Source: Methylobacterium sp. J-067 (lineage in GTDB: Bacteria > Pseudomonadota > Alphaproteobacteria > Rhizobiales > Beijerinckiaceae). From it: a stretch of 58,007 nucleotides of DNA. The stretch covers positions 1 through 58,007 of the forward strand of contig NZ_JAKSXZ010000020.1 in NCBI RefSeq assembly GCF_022829465.1. The letters are read 5' to 3'. Positions 18,445-25,733 of the stretch are shown here, piece after piece. The notes beneath the pieces were generated by a model. It was not told the origin of the DNA. It made no database searches and saw only the letters and a list, made by a program, of their open reading frames with translations. Positions within the stretch are counted from its first letter, which is position 1. Each line of letters opens with the position of its first letter. The position numbers were made by a program, and so were the translations under genes.

Positions 18445-19224
18445 TCAGCCGCGCGTGGTGCCGCTCAGCGGATTGTCCGAGTCCCAGCCGTAATGCAGCG
18501 TCTCGAAGCGCATCGAGCGGGCATCGACCATGAGCAGGCGGCCGACCAGGGGCTCGCCGAAGCCGGTGACCGCGCGGATCACTTCCATCGCCATGAGCGA
18601 GCCCATGACACCCGCAAGGGCGCCGAGCACGCCGGCCTCGGCGCAGGGCGGCACGGTGCCCGGCGGCGGCGGGCTCGGAAACAGGCAGCGATAGGTCGGG
18701 TTCGGGCGCCCGTCCGTTCCCATCTCATGGGCGCGGATCGTGGTGAGCGTGCCGTCGAACCGGCCGAGGGCCGCCGTCACGAGGGGCCGGCGGGCCTGGA
18801 AGCAGGCGTCCGACACGCCGTAGCGCGTGGCGAAGTTGTCCGACCCGTCGGCCACCACGTCGTAGCGGGCGATGAGGTCGGCGGCGTTCTCCGCGTCCAG
18901 CCGCAGGGCATGTCCCTCGACGGTCACATGCGGGTTGAGCCGGCGCACGGCGTCGGCCGCGCTCTCGATCTTCGGGCGGCCGAGATCCGGCGTGCCGTGG
19001 ATCACCTGCCGTTGCAGGTTCGACAGGGACACGGTGTCGTCGTCGGCGATGCCGATCGTGCCGATTCCCGCCGCCGCGAGATACTGGATGAGGGGCGCGC
19101 CGAGGCCACCGGCCCCGACCACGAGGACCCGCGCCGCCTTCAGCTTCGCCTGTCCCGGCCCGCCGATTTCGGCGAGGACGAGATGGCGCGCATACCGTTC
19201 GATCTCGTCGGTGTCGAAAGCCAT
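18445..19224 (-). CDS. moeB: MoeB/ThiF-type sulfur-carrier adenylyltransferase
   Basis: This E1-like enzyme adenylates the C-terminal Gly-Gly of MoaD or ThiS. The 259-residue protein has the nucleotide loop GAGGLGAPLIQYLAAAGIG, then NLQRQVIH, DGSDNFATRY, and the PCAEAGVLG segment. Of the four structural zinc cysteines of E. coli MoeB (CYRC and CEVC) only one is kept (TYRC). The C-terminal pair reads NPLS. It follows infC by 48 bp on the same strand, so cotranscription is likely. MoeB versus ThiF cannot be settled from sequence alone. Confidence 0.85.
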   Translation of the reverse strand: MAFDTDEIERYARHLVLAEIGGPGQAKLKAARVLVVGAGGLGAPLIQYLAAAGIGTIGIADDDTVSLSNLQRQVIHGTPDLGRPKIESAADAVRRLNPHVTVEGHALRLDAENAADLIARYDVVADGSDNFATRYGVSDACFQARRPLVTAALGRFDGTLTTIRAHEMGTDGRPNPTYRCLFPSPPPPGTVPPCAEAGVLGALAGVMGSLMAMEVIRAVTGFGEPLVGRLLMVDARSMRFETLHYGWDSDNPLSGTTRG

Positions 19225-19272
19225 GGGCCCGGATTGTTGTCGCGCCGCCCGTGGACGGCGCGTCGCTCGCGA

Positions 19273-19815
19273 TCAGCGCGGCGCGAGGATCATGATCATC
19301 TGGCGGCCTTCGAGCATGGGCTCGCTCTCCACCTTGGCGATCTCCGCCGTCTCGGACTTCACCCGCTCGAGGAGCTTCAGGCCGAGGTCCTGGTGCGCCA
19401 TCTCACGACCGCGGAAGCGCAGGGTGACCTTCACCTTGTCGCCTTCTTCGAAGAAGCGCTGCACCGACTTCATCTTGGTGTCGTAGTCGTGCTTGTCGAT
19501 GCCGGGGCGGAGCTTGATCTCCTTCACCTCGACCGTCTTCTGACGCTTGCGCGCCTCGTTCTGCTTCTTCTGCTCGTTGAAGCGGAATCGCCCGTAATCA
19601 AGCAGCTTGCAGACCGGGGGGACGGAGTTCGGCGCGATCTCCACGAGATCGAGGCCAGCCTCTTCCGCGAGCGCCAGCGCATCGAAGAAGGGCACGACAC
19701 CACGGTTCTGCCCGGTATCGTCGATCAACTGCACGTCTCGCACCCCGCGAATGTCGCGGTTGGCGCGCGGCCCATCCTTCTGCGGGGCCGGCATGGCTCT
19801 CATCGGTCTACGAAT
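19273..19815 (-). CDS. infC: Translation initiation factor IF-3
   Basis: IF-3 binds the 30S subunit and proofreads start codons. The product has the N-domain ([39 protein letters not shown]), the lysine/arginine linker ([18 protein letters not shown]) and the C-domain ([27 protein letters not shown]). The best start is ATT at 19815-19813. AGGAG lies 9 bases upstream, and the protein then begins [12 protein letters not shown], giving 180 residues. An ATG 12 bases further in is less well placed. A rare AUU start is the classic autoregulatory device of infC, because IF-3 rejects it. Confidence 0.93.
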   Translation of the reverse strand: MRRPMRAMPAPQKDGPRANRDIRGVRDVQLIDDTGQNRGVVPFFDALALAEEAGLDLVEIAPNSVPPVCKLLDYGRFRFNEQKKQNEARKRQKTVEVKEIKLRPGIDKHDYDTKMKSVQRFFEEGDKVKVTLRFRGREMAHQDLGLKLLERVKSETAEIAKVESEPMLEGRQMIMILAPR

Positions 19816-20045
19816 GGCTGTGTTCTCCTGCTTCAACGACAAACGGCGGCCAAGCCGAATCCCTCTCGAGATCCCCTGACCGCCTGCCGTTCCGGTCTAT
19901 TCCGGAGTCGACACCTTGACGCAACAGCGTCACGAGTCAACCGGGTTGCGTGACGAATTGGCTCACCGATCCAGCGCGCGAAACGTCGCTGGGTTCCGCG
20001 CCTTGGCCTGATGTGTGCGGTCGCGCGCGTCGGCGCAAGGAGGGC

Positions 20046-21269
20046 TCAGCCGCTGCGGCCCAGCAGGTCCGCGTAGACGGCGAGCGTATCCCCCACCATC
20101 CGTTCCAGCGAGAAGTTCGCCTCCACATGCGCCCGGCAGCGCCGGGCCAGGGCGTCGCGGGCGCTGGCACCGAGGGATAAAGCTTCCGTGAGCGCGGCGG
20201 CCAGCGCCGCCGAATCACCCGCGGGAACGCGCCAGCCGGTGCGTTGCCCGGCCGGCACGTCCGGCGGCGCGAGGACCGTTTCCGGCACGGCGCCGAGATC
20301 CGAGACCACGACCGGCGTACCCAGCGCCTGCGCCTCCACCGCCGAACGGCCGAAGGCCTCCGGCTCGATGGAGGGCACCGCGACGACGGAGGCGGCGCGG
20401 AAGGCCGCCGGCATGTCTGTGCAATGGCCGACCCGGCGGACGATGCCGTCGAGCCCGCGCGCGGCGACGAGGGCGTCGATCTCCCGCTCGTAGCTGGTGC
20501 GCCCCTGCGGATCGCCGGCCAGCACGATGGCGAGGTCCGGCACGCCCTGCTGGCGCATCAGCGCGGCGGCCTCGATCAGGCAGCGATGGCCCTTCCAGGC
20601 CGTCAGCCGCGCGGCGAGCAGCACGACGCGGTGATGCGGCTCGACGTTCCAGGCCCGGCGCAGGGCCTCGACGCGGCCCGGCCCGACCGAATGGGGGTTG
20701 AAGGCGCTGAGGTCGGTGCCGCGATAGATCACCCGAAGGCGGTCGCCGGCCTCGGCGGGGTGCAATTGCTGGATGAGGCTCGCGGTGTAGCGCGAGTTGG
20801 CGATCACCACATCGCCCCGGGCCATCACGGAATTGTAGAGCACCTTCACCCCGGTGCGGCCCGAATAACTGCCGTGATAGGTGGTGACGAATGGCAGGCC
20901 GAGCCGCCGTGCCGCGCCGAGCCCCACCCAGGCGGGGGCCCGCGAGCGCGCGTGGATCAGGTGAACGCCCTCGCGCTTGCACAGGGCGGCGAGCTTCACC
21001 GTATTGAGGGCCATCTTGAGCGGGTTCTTGGAGGCGGCGGGAAAGCGCAGCCAATGGCCACCCTTCGCCTGCAACTCGCCGACGAGGCGCCCGCCCTCCG
21101 TCGCCACCAGCGCCCGGCCGCCCGCCGCCGCGAGGGCGGCCGCGACGTCCACGGTGGTGCGCTCGGCGCCGCCCGCGTCGAGATCGGGGATGATCTGCAG
21201 GACGCAGGCCCCGGCGAGCCGCCCCTCGGTCGCCGGAAAGCTCGGGCCTCCCCTCGCCTCCTCGGCCAT
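20046..21269 (-). CDS. Glycosyltransferase family 4 (GT-B fold)
   Basis: The 407-residue enzyme has the GT4 layout. The N-domain begins VLQIIPDLDAGGAERTTVDV and includes HARSRAPAWVG and TYHGSYSG. The C-domain has AARLTAWKGHRCLIEAAALM and the nucleotide-sugar motif SIEPEAFGRSAVEAQALGTP, with the E-x7-E pattern. It should transfer a sugar from an activated donor to a surface glycan or lipid; the acceptor is unknown. ATG 21269 with GGGGGAG upstream is preferred over an in-frame ATG at 21344. The 230 bp between this gene and infC hold only small hairpins (for example GACGC-AACA-GCGTC at 19918-19931). Confidence 0.85.
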   Translation of the reverse strand: MAEEARGGPSFPATEGRLAGACVLQIIPDLDAGGAERTTVDVAAALAAAGGRALVATEGGRLVGELQAKGGHWLRFPAASKNPLKMALNTVKLAALCKREGVHLIHARSRAPAWVGLGAARRLGLPFVTTYHGSYSGRTGVKVLYNSVMARGDVVIANSRYTASLIQQLHPAEAGDRLRVIYRGTDLSAFNPHSVGPGRVEALRRAWNVEPHHRVVLLAARLTAWKGHRCLIEAAALMRQQGVPDLAIVLAGDPQGRTSYEREIDALVAARGLDGIVRRVGHCTDMPAAFRAASVVAVPSIEPEAFGRSAVEAQALGTPVVVSDLGAVPETVLAPPDVPAGQRTGWRVPAGDSAALAAALTEALSLGASARDALARRCRAHVEANFSLERMVGDTLAVYADLLGRSG

Positions 21270-21436
21270 GCCCGGCTCCCCCGTGAGAAGCCGCCCGAAG
21301 GCGGCTGTTCGTTGCCACGTATCCACGTAAAGACCTGTCCCCATTGGCGCAGCATGGCGGTCGCGCTTTACGGTCCGGTAAACGGTGTCTGAAGCCCCGC
21401 CGTTCGTTTCTCATCAAATCGAGGAGAGTTCGCGGA

Positions 21437-22201
21437 ATGCCTGAATCCAATTTCACGATGACAGTCGAGGGCCACGGTCCTGCGCGCGACATCGCCGTCC
21501 GGGTGCGCGACGGGGCCGGGCCGCCGGTCGTCTGGCTTGGGGGATTCCGCTCGGACATGAACGCGACGAAGGCGAGCGCCATCGACGCCTGGGCCGCACA
21601 GGAAGGACGGCGCTTCGTGCGGTTCGACTATGCCGGGCATGGCGTCTCCGGCGGCACGTTCGAGGATTACGTGATGTCGTCATGGCTCGCCGACGCGCGG
21701 GCGGTGATCGACGCCCATGCCGACGAGGCGCCGGTTCTCGTCGGATCGTCCATGGGAGGATGGGTCGCCTGCCTCGTCGCCCGCGAACGCGCGCGCCAGG
21801 GCAAGCGCACCGCGGGCCTCGTCCTCATCGCCCCGGCGCTCGATTTCACCGAAGAGCTGATCTGGGCCGGCCTCGATGACGCGCAGAAGCAGGCGATGCA
21901 GGCGAAGGGCCGGATCGCCGTGCCGAGCGAGTACGACCCGCGCCCGACGGTCTTCACCATGGCGCTGATCGAGGATGGCCGGGAAAATCTGATGCTGAAC
22001 GGGCCGGTGGACCTCGGCTGCCCGGTCCACATCCTGCAGGGAGGGCGCGACCCGGACGTGCCGTCGTCCCACGCCTTTCGCCTGCTGGAGCGGCTGCCGG
22101 CGGAGGACACCGTGCTGACCTTCATCGCCGACGGCGACCACCGCCTGTCCCGACCGCAGGATATCGCGCGGCTGGTGGCGGCGGTGGCCGGAATCGCCTG
22201 A
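21437..22201 (+). CDS. Alpha/beta hydrolase
   Basis: The 254-residue protein starts at ATG 21437 behind GAGGAG. The fold motifs are visible: oxyanion region WLGGFRSDM, FDYAGHGVSGG, nucleophile elbow VGSSMGGW with the catalytic Ser, the acid near LQGGRDPDVP and the His in ADGDHRLS. The substrate is not predictable, and close relatives are annotated as esterases or carboxylic-ester hydrolases. The gene stands alone, divergent from the glycosyltransferase and convergent with DUF1150. Confidence 0.85.
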   Translation: MPESNFTMTVEGHGPARDIAVRVRDGAGPPVVWLGGFRSDMNATKASAIDAWAAQEGRRFVRFDYAGHGVSGGTFEDYVMSSWLADARAVIDAHADEAPVLVGSSMGGWVACLVARERARQGKRTAGLVLIAPALDFTEELIWAGLDDAQKQAMQAKGRIAVPSEYDPRPTVFTMALIEDGRENLMLNGPVDLGCPVHILQGGRDPDVPSSHAFRLLERLPAEDTVLTFIADGDHRLSRPQDIARLVAAVAGIA

Positions 22202-22203
22202 GG

Positions 22204-22488
22204 TTAGTGCAGGCTGACCGTGTGCAGGTCCTGCGCCATGGCATTGGCCAGGACGGCATCCCGCGTGTCGGCGAGCATGATCGGGGCGCCGCTCGCCGAA
22301 AGCAAGGCGAACAGGTCGAGCCCGGGGGTCAGATCGGGCGCCTGCGGGAAGAGGCGGCGCACCTCCTCGGACCGGATCGGGCGGACATAGGCGATATGCC
22401 CCTCGCCGAGCACGGCGAGGTCCGCCGGCTGGAAGGCCGAGGCGTCGAGGTCGGCATCGGTCAGGGGTGCAACGTTCAGTTCGGACAT
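22204..22488 (-). CDS. DUF1150 family protein
   Basis: The 94-residue protein contains the family block ADLAVLGEGHIAYVRPIRSEEV. DUF1150 genes commonly follow small heat-shock genes in alphaproteobacteria, as here (109 bp after hsp20). The function is unknown. Expression from the heat-shock promoter of the operon is inferred. Confidence 0.85.
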   Translation of the reverse strand: MSELNVAPLTDADLDASAFQPADLAVLGEGHIAYVRPIRSEEVRRLFPQAPDLTPGLDLFALLSASGAPIMLADTRDAVLANAMAQDLHTVSLH

Positions 22489-22597
22489 GGAAGCCCTCCT
22501 TCGAGGCAGAGCGTCGGTCCCGGCCCCAGAAGGCGACCGGGGGTACGATCCCCATGTGGTGATCGCCCCCGCGAGATCAATCTCTGGCCTGGTTGTC

Positions 22598-23026
22598 CTA
22601 GTCCCGCGCCAGGATGTCGATCCGTCGCACGACCCGCTCCGGCTCCGGCCGCACGAGGTCGATGGAGAGGAGGCCGTTCGACAGGTCGGCGCCCATTACC
22701 TCCATCCCGTCGGCCAGCAGGAAGGCCCGCTGGAACTGGCGCGCGGCGATGCCGCGATGGAGGAAGTGCCGCTCCCGGTCGTCCACCTGCCGGCCGCGCA
22801 CGAGGAGCTGGTTCTCCTCCAGCATCACGTCGAGCTGGTCGCGGGTGAAGCCCGCCACCGCCAGGGTGATGCGCAGGCGCTCCGGCTCCTGATCGGTGCG
22901 GGGCAGGCGCTCGATGTTGTAGGGGGGATAGCCGTCGTTGGCGGCCTTCGACACCCGGTCGAGGGCCTGTTCGATCTCATCGAAGCCGAGCAGAAAGGGG
23001 TGCCCGAAGGGCGACGGTCGGGTCAT
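22598..23026 (-). CDS. Small heat-shock protein, Hsp20/IbpA family
   Basis: This ATP-independent holdase binds unfolding proteins. The 142-residue product has an N-terminal arm (FGHPFLLGFDEIEQALDRV) and an alpha-crystallin domain (about 38-130) with YNIERL, LRITLAVAGFTRDQLDVMLE, the RHFLHRGIAARQFQRAFLLA segment and GLLSIDLVRPEPE. The C-terminal IXI element is replaced by RIDIL. A heat-shock-type promoter and a leader of about 120 nt lie upstream. Confidence 0.93.
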   Translation of the reverse strand: MTRPSPFGHPFLLGFDEIEQALDRVSKAANDGYPPYNIERLPRTDQEPERLRITLAVAGFTRDQLDVMLEENQLLVRGRQVDDRERHFLHRGIAARQFQRAFLLADGMEVMGADLSNGLLSIDLVRPEPERVVRRIDILARD

Positions 23027-23029
23027 CGC

Positions 23030-23150
23030 GGGACTGTTCCCTCAGTGCGAAGCCTCAGACCTGCGGGCGCCCTGCCCGGCAGGCCGATGAGCGCCTCGGC
23101 GCCACGGAGCCCGCGCCAGGCAGCGCTCCGCCCGGCGGAACCGCCGGGAC
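23030..23150 (-). promoter_or_regulatory. Structured 5' leader of hsp20, possible RNA thermometer
   Basis: If transcription starts about 7-8 bases after the -10 box, the leader is about 120 nt long. It begins with a strong hairpin (CCCGGCG-GTTC-CGCCGGG). Just before the ATG, GGGA-ACAG-TCCC (23030-23041) pairs part of the ribosome-binding GAGGG (23039-23043). A competing pairing of CTTC with GAGG is also possible. No clear ROSE or fourU consensus is present. Temperature control is inference. Confidence 0.4.
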
Positions 23151-23157
23151 AGGCGAG

Positions 23158-23186
23158 ATATGGCCGAGCGGTTCCGACCCATCAAG
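23158..23186 (-). promoter_or_regulatory. Heat-shock sigma-32 (RpoH)-type promoter for hsp20
   Basis: Reading the minus strand, -35 CTTGAT (23186-23181) is followed after 17 bases by -10 CCATAT (23163-23158). This closely fits the alphaproteobacterial RpoH pattern (CTTG, then C-Y-TAT/CCAT). It is the only good match in the 390-bp gap upstream of hsp20. Confidence 0.6.
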
Positions 23187-23335
23187 GGAGCGACGGGGCG
23201 CCCTTTCGCTTGAAGGCTGCGCCACCGGAACGACCCGCAAAGGCCGGGCGCCGTTCAGGAATTCGGCGGGGCCGGACCCAGATTGCCAGATTTTCCCGCT
23301 AACAGTTTGGAACGGCTCTGATTTTTGCTCCGGCT

Positions 23336-23360
23336 CTTGAAGCCGGGGGCGGTTCCCGAT
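23336..23360 (+). promoter_or_regulatory. Possible second RpoH-type promoter facing right
   Basis: CTTGAA (23336-23341) and CCCGAT (23355-23360) are separated by 13 bases, close to the classical CTTGAA-N13-CCCCAT pattern. The element overlaps the inverted repeat CCGGCT-CTTGA-AGCCGG (23330-23346). It would drive the gene at 23417. The rest of the gap 23027-23416 holds no gene; the open frame at 23055-23399 is not convincing. Confidence 0.35.
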
Positions 23361-23416
23361 ACCTCGGCTTCCGCAACGCGCCGCCGTCCCGGCCCCCATC
23401 TTCCCAGGAGGTTCGA

Positions 23417-23899
23417 TTGCCCTCGTCGATCCCGCCTGCCGCTCCTCCGATGCGGCGCGTCGCCGAAGCCTGCGGAGACGAGGCCGAGATCCTGGCCCTG
23501 TCCGTCGCCCGTTTCGTGGCGGCCGGCTACATGACCGGCGACATCGCCTGCTGGGACGCGGCCTTCAACGGCGCCGAGGAATTGCTCGGCTCGCACGAGG
23601 GCGGACAGTTCGTGGCCGGAATGGTCGGCATCGTCCGCGCCCTCCGGGTCGAGCGCGAGGGCGACTGGGCGTTCATGCCCGCGAGTTGCTGCCGGCTCAC
23701 CGGCCACGAATGCGCCCTCGTCGCGCTGATCGGCCGTGGCCGCCGGGGCGCTTGGGACGAAGTGGCGCAGGACGCCGCCGCCCTGGCCGGGCGCGCGGCG
23801 CCGCGCCTTGCTGCCGCCGTCCGCGCCGCCGCCAGCACCATCGATGCGGCGGCCGTCCGGCTGGCGCCTTCCTGCCCCCGGCCTAAGATCCTCCATTGA
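23417..23899 (+). CDS. Unknown soluble protein, Ala-rich
   Basis: The 160-residue product starts at TTG 23417, supported by AGGAGG six bases upstream. It is helical and rich in Ala, Gly and Arg. It has a central AGYMTGDIACWDAAFNGAEEL segment and four Cys (residues 19, 45, 91 and 92) plus one near the C-terminus. No signal peptide, membrane helix or known family is recognised. It precedes the exported protein and exbBD-tonB genes by 33 bp and may belong to the same transcript. It may be under heat-shock control. Confidence 0.6.
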   Translation: MPSSIPPAAPPMRRVAEACGDEAEILALSVARFVAAGYMTGDIACWDAAFNGAEELLGSHEGGQFVAGMVGIVRALRVEREGDWAFMPASCCRLTGHECALVALIGRGRRGAWDEVAQDAAALAGRAAPRLAAAVRAAASTIDAAAVRLAPSCPRPKILH

Positions 23900-23932
23900 G
23901 GCGGCCAGACATGACGAAAGGGATGATCGACC

Positions 23933-24394
23933 GTGGTTGACCGGAGTTTCTTCCAGGGCCGCGCCCGTCTGGCGCTCGCCTCCGGCCTCGTCGCTGCCGC
24001 CCTCGCGGTGCCCGCGATGGCGCAGGAGGCCGGGGGCGACAAGGCCGCGCCGGTCAAGCTTCAGCTGAACAAGACCGAGAACGCGGGCGATGCATGCCGC
24101 ATCACGATGGTGGTCGACAACAGCAAGGGCAGCGCCCTCAAGACCTTTAAGGTCGATCTGTTCGCGTTCGACACGGAAGGCGTCGCGCAGAAGCGCGTCG
24201 CCGTGGAACTCGCCCCGGTCGCCTCGCATAAGACGACGGTCAAGATCTTCGATTTTCCCGGCATCGCCTGCCAGAAGGTCGGGCGCATCCTGCTGAACGA
24301 CGTACTTGCCTGCGATGGCGGCGAGGGGGCCCGCGAAGCCTGCCTCGAACGCACGGAAGTCGAGAGCAAGGGGACCATTCCGTTCGACCGCTGA
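23933..24394 (+). CDS. Exported protein upstream of exbBD-tonB
   Basis: The 153-residue protein (GTG start) has a clear signal peptide with a cleavage site near AMAQEAGG (about residue 30). The mature domain contains four cysteines, at DACRITMVVDN, FDFPGIACQK, NDVLACDGG and REACLER, suggesting two disulfides. Its periplasmic location and its place 125 bp before exbB suggest a role with the Ton system. No specific function can be assigned. Confidence 0.75.
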   Translation: MVDRSFFQGRARLALASGLVAAALAVPAMAQEAGGDKAAPVKLQLNKTENAGDACRITMVVDNSKGSALKTFKVDLFAFDTEGVAQKRVAVELAPVASHKTTVKIFDFPGIACQKVGRILLNDVLACDGGEGAREACLERTEVESKGTIPFDR

Positions 24395-24519
24395 GCGGGC
24401 GAACCGACACGACGACACGAACGCCCGGGCGGCCTCCGCCTGGGCGCCTCCGGCTTTGACGGTGCGCGTCGCGCGGGCCGCCGCGCCGGCCCGAGCCACA
24501 GACGTTTGAGGAGCCCGAC

Positions 24520-25209
24520 ATGGATCCGACCCAGGCCGCCCCGCTCGAAGCCCACGATTTCTCGTTCCTCGGCCTGTTCCTCCAGGCCGATCCGATCGTG
24601 AAGGGCGTGATGATCCTGCTGGTCATCGCCTCCATCGCCTGCTGGACCGTGGTGTTCGAGAAGATCGTGCGCCTCGCGGCGGCGCGGCGTCAGGCCAAGG
24701 CGTTCGAGGCCATGGTCCGCTCCGGCGGCAGCCTCGACACCGGCCTGAAGGGCATCGCGGGCCACGTCACCACCGCCGCCGTCGAGGCGTGGCGCGATCA
24801 GGATTCGAGCGAGACCCGCGCCGAGCGCCGGGAGCGCATCGAGCGGGCGATGCGGGGCGCGCTGGGCCTCGAGATGAAGCGTCTGCGCACCGGACTGTCG
24901 CTCCTCGCGACCTCGGGCTCGACGGCGCCGTTCGTGGGCTTGTTCGGCACCGTCTGGGGCATCATGAACTCGTTCTCGTCCATCGCCCGCAGCCAGGATA
25001 CCTCGCTGGCCGTGGTGGCGCCGGGCATCGCGGAGGCCTTGTTCGCCACCGCCATCGGCCTCGTCGTCGCGATCCCGGCGGTGATGGCCTACAACAAGCT
25101 CACCGCCGACGTCGGCGGCATCCAGAGCGCCTTTGCCTCCAGCATCTCGACCCTCGGCAACCGCCTCGCCCGCGACCGGGCGGGCCAGCACCGCGCCGCC
25201 GCCGAATAG
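24520..25209 (+). CDS. exbB: Ton-system proton channel ExbB
   Basis: ExbB forms with ExbD the proton channel that energises TonB. The 229-residue protein has three transmembrane helices (about 24-46, 123-148 and 168-190). It carries the MotA/TolQ/ExbB signature GLFGTVWGIMNSF followed by ATAIGLVVAIPAVMAYN. Cotranscribed exbD and tonB favour ExbB over TolQ. The start is ATG 24520 behind GAGGAGCC. Confidence 0.92.
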   Translation: MDPTQAAPLEAHDFSFLGLFLQADPIVKGVMILLVIASIACWTVVFEKIVRLAAARRQAKAFEAMVRSGGSLDTGLKGIAGHVTTAAVEAWRDQDSSETRAERRERIERAMRGALGLEMKRLRTGLSLLATSGSTAPFVGLFGTVWGIMNSFSSIARSQDTSLAVVAPGIAEALFATAIGLVVAIPAVMAYNKLTADVGGIQSAFASSISTLGNRLARDRAGQHRAAAE

Positions 25210-25252
25210 GCCGGGCCGCGCGACGCAGGACGGGAGCGAAGGAGAGAATCCG

Positions 25253-25729
25253 ATGGCGATGGTGACGAGCCGATCGAGCGACGGCGCGGACGAAGACGGC
25301 CTCGACGCGGCGCCGATGGCGGACATCAACGTCACGCCGATGGTCGACGTGATGCTGGTGCTGCTGATCATCTTCATGGTCGCGGCGCCGCTGATGACGA
25401 CCGGCGTGCCGGTGCAACTGCCCAAGACCACGGCCTCAAAGGTGGCGCAGGCGAAGAAGCCGCTGGAGATCACCGTCGACAAGGACGGCAACCCGTCCAT
25501 CGCGAAGGAGATCTTCACGATGGAGACCATCGTGCCGCGCCTGCGCGAGATGGCCGCCGAGAACAAGGACCAGGTGATGCTGGTCCGCGGCGACCGCGAC
25601 GTGCCTTACGGCAGGGTCATGGAAGTGATGGGCCTCGTCGGGCAGGCGGGCTTTTTCAAGGTCTCGCTCATCGCCCAATCGCCGGGCGGCGCCCCCGCCG
25701 CGCCCGCATCCGCCCCCGCCGCTCGCTGA
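25253..25729 (+). CDS. exbD: Ton-system protein ExbD
   Basis: The 158-residue protein has a short cytoplasmic N-terminus and one transmembrane helix with the channel Asp (INVTPMVDVMLVLLIIFMVA). The periplasmic domain ends LVRGDRDVPYGRVMEVMGL. This fits ExbD/TolR, and the neighbouring genes favour ExbD. ATG 25253 is preceded by AAGGAG. tonB starts 4 bp after its stop, indicating tight coupling. Confidence 0.92.
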   Translation: MAMVTSRSSDGADEDGLDAAPMADINVTPMVDVMLVLLIIFMVAAPLMTTGVPVQLPKTTASKVAQAKKPLEITVDKDGNPSIAKEIFTMETIVPRLREMAAENKDQVMLVRGDRDVPYGRVMEVMGLVGQAGFFKVSLIAQSPGGAPAAPASAPAAR

Positions 25730-25733
25730 GCCG

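Noticed and set aside
23330..23346. CCGGCT-CTTGA-AGCCGG as a terminator of a minus-strand transcript
   Set aside because: The minus strand reads into an A-rich, not T-rich, stretch, and no gene ends there.
23055..23399. 114-residue minus-strand frame in the hsp20 upstream gap
   Set aside because: Composition is that of non-coding GC-rich DNA, and it would cover both heat-shock-type promoters and the leader.
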